A DNA stretch of 64,000 nucleotides, from the NCBI GenBank assembly GCA_024180945.1, contig JAKSGN010000038.1, positions 868,001-932,000 on the forward strand. The letters are read 5' to 3'. Positions 61,446-64,000 of the stretch are shown here, piece after piece (the stretch's first letter is position 1; the number at the start of each line of letters is the position of its first letter). A program made the position numbers and the translations under genes. The notes below the pieces were generated by a model, which made no database searches, was not told where the DNA came from, and worked only from the letters and a program-made list of their open reading frames with translations. This DNA comes from Macrophomina tecta (taxonomy: Eukaryota; Ascomycota; Dothideomycetes; Botryosphaeriales; Botryosphaeriaceae).

Positions 61446-61924
61446 ATGAGCGGGTACATAGGTCTCGTGAAAGCAATGGAAAGGTGTGTCGCTGCGGCGA
61501 TAACCAGGAAAGAGTCGCCGCGCAGCATCATCTCTTCCTATTTCGCCCCAGGAACCACTCGCGGATGGCTCTCACTCAGTGCCCAGCAATCAGAAAACTG
61601 CGGCGACTTGGCCATCCGCGCCCGCAACGGACGAGAATACCCCTGCCACCGCGTGGTTGTCTGTGCCCGATGCAGCTCCTTCGAGGACGTCCTCAGGCCT
61701 GGCAGAGTCAAGGTACGTCCCTGGCCTGGCGGCATGTTCCACTACCTGGCTTACACAAGTTGCACGACCGTGCGTAGGAAAGCTATACCGGTGCAGTGGA
61801 GATGCCCAGTGATCCGCCCGAGGCCCTCAAGGCTGTGGTCCATTTCCTTCACACGGAGAGCTACTATTCCGACCCACGGCTACCTCCGACGGATCAGCTG
61901 CTTTCTTGCAAAAAGAGAAACTAG
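61446..61924 (+). pseudogene. Truncated BTB gene (copy 5)
   Basis: Exons 61446-61712 and 61778-61924 give about 137 residues. The BTB part reads CGDLAIRARNGREYPCHRVV, and the conserved phase-0 intron (61713-61777, GTACGT...CGTAG) joins RVK to ESYTGAVEM. The frame ends at TAG 61922-61924, soon after HTESYYSDPRLPP. The BTB helices, the middle region and the zinc ribbon of the intact copies are missing, and no continuation in another frame was recognised before the next locus. It could encode a stand-alone partial BTB domain, but a 3'-truncated relic is more likely. Confidence 0.7.
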
Positions 61925-62337
61925 CGCTCAAGTAACGTCAATGGGGAAGAGCTAGGACTATCAGACATATCTATGTTCTCATGCGGCACTGAGATGGGCT
62001 AGCTCTTTTCGAGATCAATACAGATGGATACTAGGTGAGGTGGTCGAAGAAGTTTAGTGTGTGATGTCCCAGAGGGGAACTATCTCAATCAAGCTCACTT
62101 GGCAACTATGCGTCCCTTCACCATCACTGAGCTGACCAGAGATTCACAATCTCTGTTGACAAAGAAAAGTGTCACTTAGTATTCCTAATTTGGATTAGCT
62201 TCCGCTACACCTTCAGAGCGGACGTTCATATTCTTTAGCTGCCATACTTTCACTACCCGCCCATTACCACGTCTTCCGGTGCTTCTTCACAGCAACGCCC
62301 GCCACACGATTTGGCTGGGGCACACGATCTTCCCACC
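61925..62337. other. Spacer between BTB copies 5 and 6
   Basis: A 413-base gap where the rest of copy 5 would be expected. No BTB-like sequence was recognised in it. It presumably carries the promoter of copy 6. Confidence 0.5.
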
Positions 62338-63324
62338 ATGACGGACGCGAAGGCTTTGCCCTTCGTTGAGATCGTCGCGTCCGAGTAGGTCCTTCATGTG
62401 CCACGGACGTGCCGACACGTACGCTGACCCTCCGCAGTATCTTGAACAGTGGCTTGTTCTCCGATACCATTCTTGTCAGTTCCTGTATGTCGGAGTTCAA
62501 GGCACACAATATGTGCTCTACTGCCACTCCGCTTACTTTCGCGGCGCTTTTAAGAACTGTTGGAAGGTGAGCTCACCTGCGCATGACGATTACAGCGTAC
62601 TCTAAATGGTTCCCATGTACGCCTGCGTTTGGATGATTGTTTCTACTCCCAGTCACATCAAGAGTGACCCAATTACTGACGCTGAGATGGTTGACAGGAA
62701 GCAATTGAAGGACGCTTCTACCTTCAGGACGACGCAAGGACAATCCGAGCTATGCTCAGATACATGTACACGAGAGAATACTGCGATGAGCTATTCTATG
62801 ACGAAATCAGTCTTCTGTACCTCGACATCAACTTGTGCATAGCCGCAGACTACTATGGTGTCGCCGATCTGGGCGAATCTGCGGAAAGCAGGTTCCGCGG
62901 TGCGCTCCAGGAATGGTACGGCGTGCGCGAGCAACTCCCCGACGTCGTGAGGGCAGTCTACGCCAAGAACTGCAAGGCCGTGGATGTCCTGAAGGAGCGA
63001 GTTGTGGAAGCGGCGGCTGCGCATCTGCCTGAGCTCGAGTTGAGTGACGAGTTCCAGCAGCTTTGCAGGGAGCTCGGCCCGTTCACGACCGATGTTCTGC
63101 TTTTGTCCAACCAATGGGACGTGCGCCATAAGAAGTTCCTGAAGACTACATGCTGGTCCTGCTCGAGGCACGTAGAGATTAAGGTGGCATCGGAACTTAG
63201 CTATGAATGCGCTTCGTGTTGGGAACGTAATGACTTCGGCGAACTACTCGACCGCGGGAGCCTCAGTGGATCGTCAGGTAGTACATCAAATCAGGGTGGT
63301 CAACAATCAAACAATCAGTGGTAG
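62338..63324 (+). pseudogene. BTB/zinc-ribbon gene (copy 6) with one frameshift in the BTB domain
   Basis: Exons 62338-62384, 62438-62566 and 62699-63324. The first intron (62385-62437, phase 2) and the second (62567-62698) are at the family positions; the second joins CWK to EAIEGRF. Exon 2 starts in frame as DILNSGLFSDTILV and reads EFKAHN, but the following family segment (VLYCHSAYFRGAFKNCWK) is in another frame. One base is missing or extra near 62509-62512, in AATATGTG. The third exon is intact: YMYTREYCDEL, AADYYGVADLGES, then the zinc ribbon CWSC...CASC. The last ten codons (QGGQQSNNQW) and the TAG lie inside the inverted repeat starting at 63292. It is either a young pseudogene or a good gene with a one-base sequence error. 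Confidence 0.8.
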
Positions 63325-63618
63325 ATATTTGCTAATCGACCAATCGGAGTACCCGATAAGCAAATATTTGCCAAATGTTTGTTTGATTGTTTGATTGCTG
63401 ACCAACCTGCATTAGACCTCATCTGAAGCGAGACTTTAGTTGGATGTAAAATACGTTACATCATCACTCCTGCAGAGGGGGAGACAGATGATCATGAAAC
63501 GAAAAATGGGAAAATCACACAATTATTGCTCGTCCATACGTGACGAACATCACATTGTTAAGCCAAAGATCTCAACAAGCAAACAAACATAGCAAATATT
63601 TGGTTGTTGACCACCCTG
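63292..63618. mobile_element. MITE-like inverted-repeat element(s) with CAGGGTGGTCAACAA ends
   Basis: CAGGGTGGTCAACAA at 63292-63306 has its exact reverse complement at 63604-63618, bounding 327 bp. A nearer inverted copy ends at 63409 (reverse complement CAGGTTGGTCAGCAATC, 15 of 17 matching), so 63292-63409 is itself a 118-bp foldback. Inner AT-rich arms (ATTTGCTAATCG against CGATAAGCAAAT) add to the hairpin, and a third copy of the end lies at about 63567-63618. CAGGG termini recall hAT elements. A duplicated 8-base target site is not clear. Confidence 0.75.
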
Positions 63619-64000
63619 AGCACATCTACAGCCATGGGCGTGGTTGTTCACTCCCAAACACTCGCAGTCAGCCCCTCCGGCAGCATGCCGCTCTGTACTT
63701 TGGGGGAGGCTTCTACGGCATAAAGAGGCTCAAAAGATTCACAAACCATCAGTTCCTTGCCTTGGCCGGAAGCACCTCGAAAAGCTGGGGTAAAGCGAAG
63801 AAGGCATGGCCAGCCGTCATCAGGGAAATGCACGAGCACGAGATGCGGGCCAGACAAGACTCTCAAAGACTATTTTTGAGGCTGAATGGGGAATCGTCCC
63901 AATGCTCTAGGAGGTGAATAAAGCTCTCAGAAGGCTCTGGACGAGGTCGGTGATTTTTCCGTTGATCTCTTTAAATTCGCAAAGAGCCACAGGTTTATGC
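63619..64000. other. Window end, no gene recognised
   Basis: A plus-strand frame (to 63917) has a Lys/Arg/Glu-rich C-terminal part with KAKKAWPAVIREMHEHEMRA. It has no recognisable family and starts inside the inverted-repeat element, so it is not called as a gene. Confidence 0.4.

Noticed and set aside
1..64000. CRISPR arrays, operons, bacterial ribosome binding sites, rRNA and tRNA genes
   Set aside because: The gene structure is eukaryotic, and no repeat-spacer array, rRNA or tRNA signature was seen. A tRNA scan by program would be the decisive test.

Overview
The window looks like nuclear DNA of a filamentous ascomycete (Pezizomycotina, most likely Dothideomycetes). Most introns are 50-75 nt with GTAAGT/GTATGT-type donors and (C/T)AG acceptors. 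The genes are typically fungal: a Doa10-type RING-CH ligase, a BtgC-type GH17 glucanase, fungal BTB, F-box and DUF-type proteins. One AT-rich block shows RIP-like decay. No prokaryotic, organellar or tRNA genes were seen. Exon boundaries were worked out by hand from reading frame, splice sites and family motifs; transcript data would outrank them.

Layout. 1.25-3.3 kb (-): FAD/NADPH oxidoreductase without an FMN domain. 6.4-10.7 kb (+): a BTB/zinc-ribbon gene, a BTB pseudogene and a second BTB/zinc-ribbon gene in tandem. 12.0-17.6 kb (+): a large NO VEIN/sacsin-like protein with a GHKL ATPase at the N-terminus and a DUF3883-type domain at the C-terminus. 18.3-19.3 kb (-): a third intact BTB/zinc-ribbon gene. 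20.5 kb (+): a putative 62-residue membrane protein. 21.7-26.7 kb (-): Doa10/Ssm4 ER ubiquitin ligase, divergent from a 1540-residue Ala/Ser-rich repeat protein with one membrane segment (27.7-32.5 kb, +). 33.8 kb: a short gene relic. 34.3-35.5 kb (-): F-box-like protein. 35.7-37.1 kb: stop-dense, RIP-like DNA ending in a 122-bp foldback element. 37-48.7 kb: about 11.7 kb with no recognisable gene, only microsatellites. 48.7-51.4 kb (+): a Gln/Pro-rich nuclear-type protein with two diverged copies of one domain, possibly MedA/Acr1-like. 51.4-57.6 kb: no recognisable gene. 57.6-59.7 kb (+): BtgC-type GH17 glucanase. 61.4-63.3 kb (+): a truncated BTB gene and a frameshifted BTB gene whose last codons lie in a MITE-like inverted repeat.

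Main theme. Housekeeping genes (Doa10, BtgC, reductase) alternate with an accessory component. Six BTB/zinc-ribbon loci share a phase-0 intron at the same place in the BTB fold, and three of the six are damaged, which is birth-and-death evolution. A NO VEIN-like ATPase/DUF3883 gene sits between them. Whether this gene set acts together, for example in stress response, silencing or non-self recognition, is inference and not shown by the sequence.
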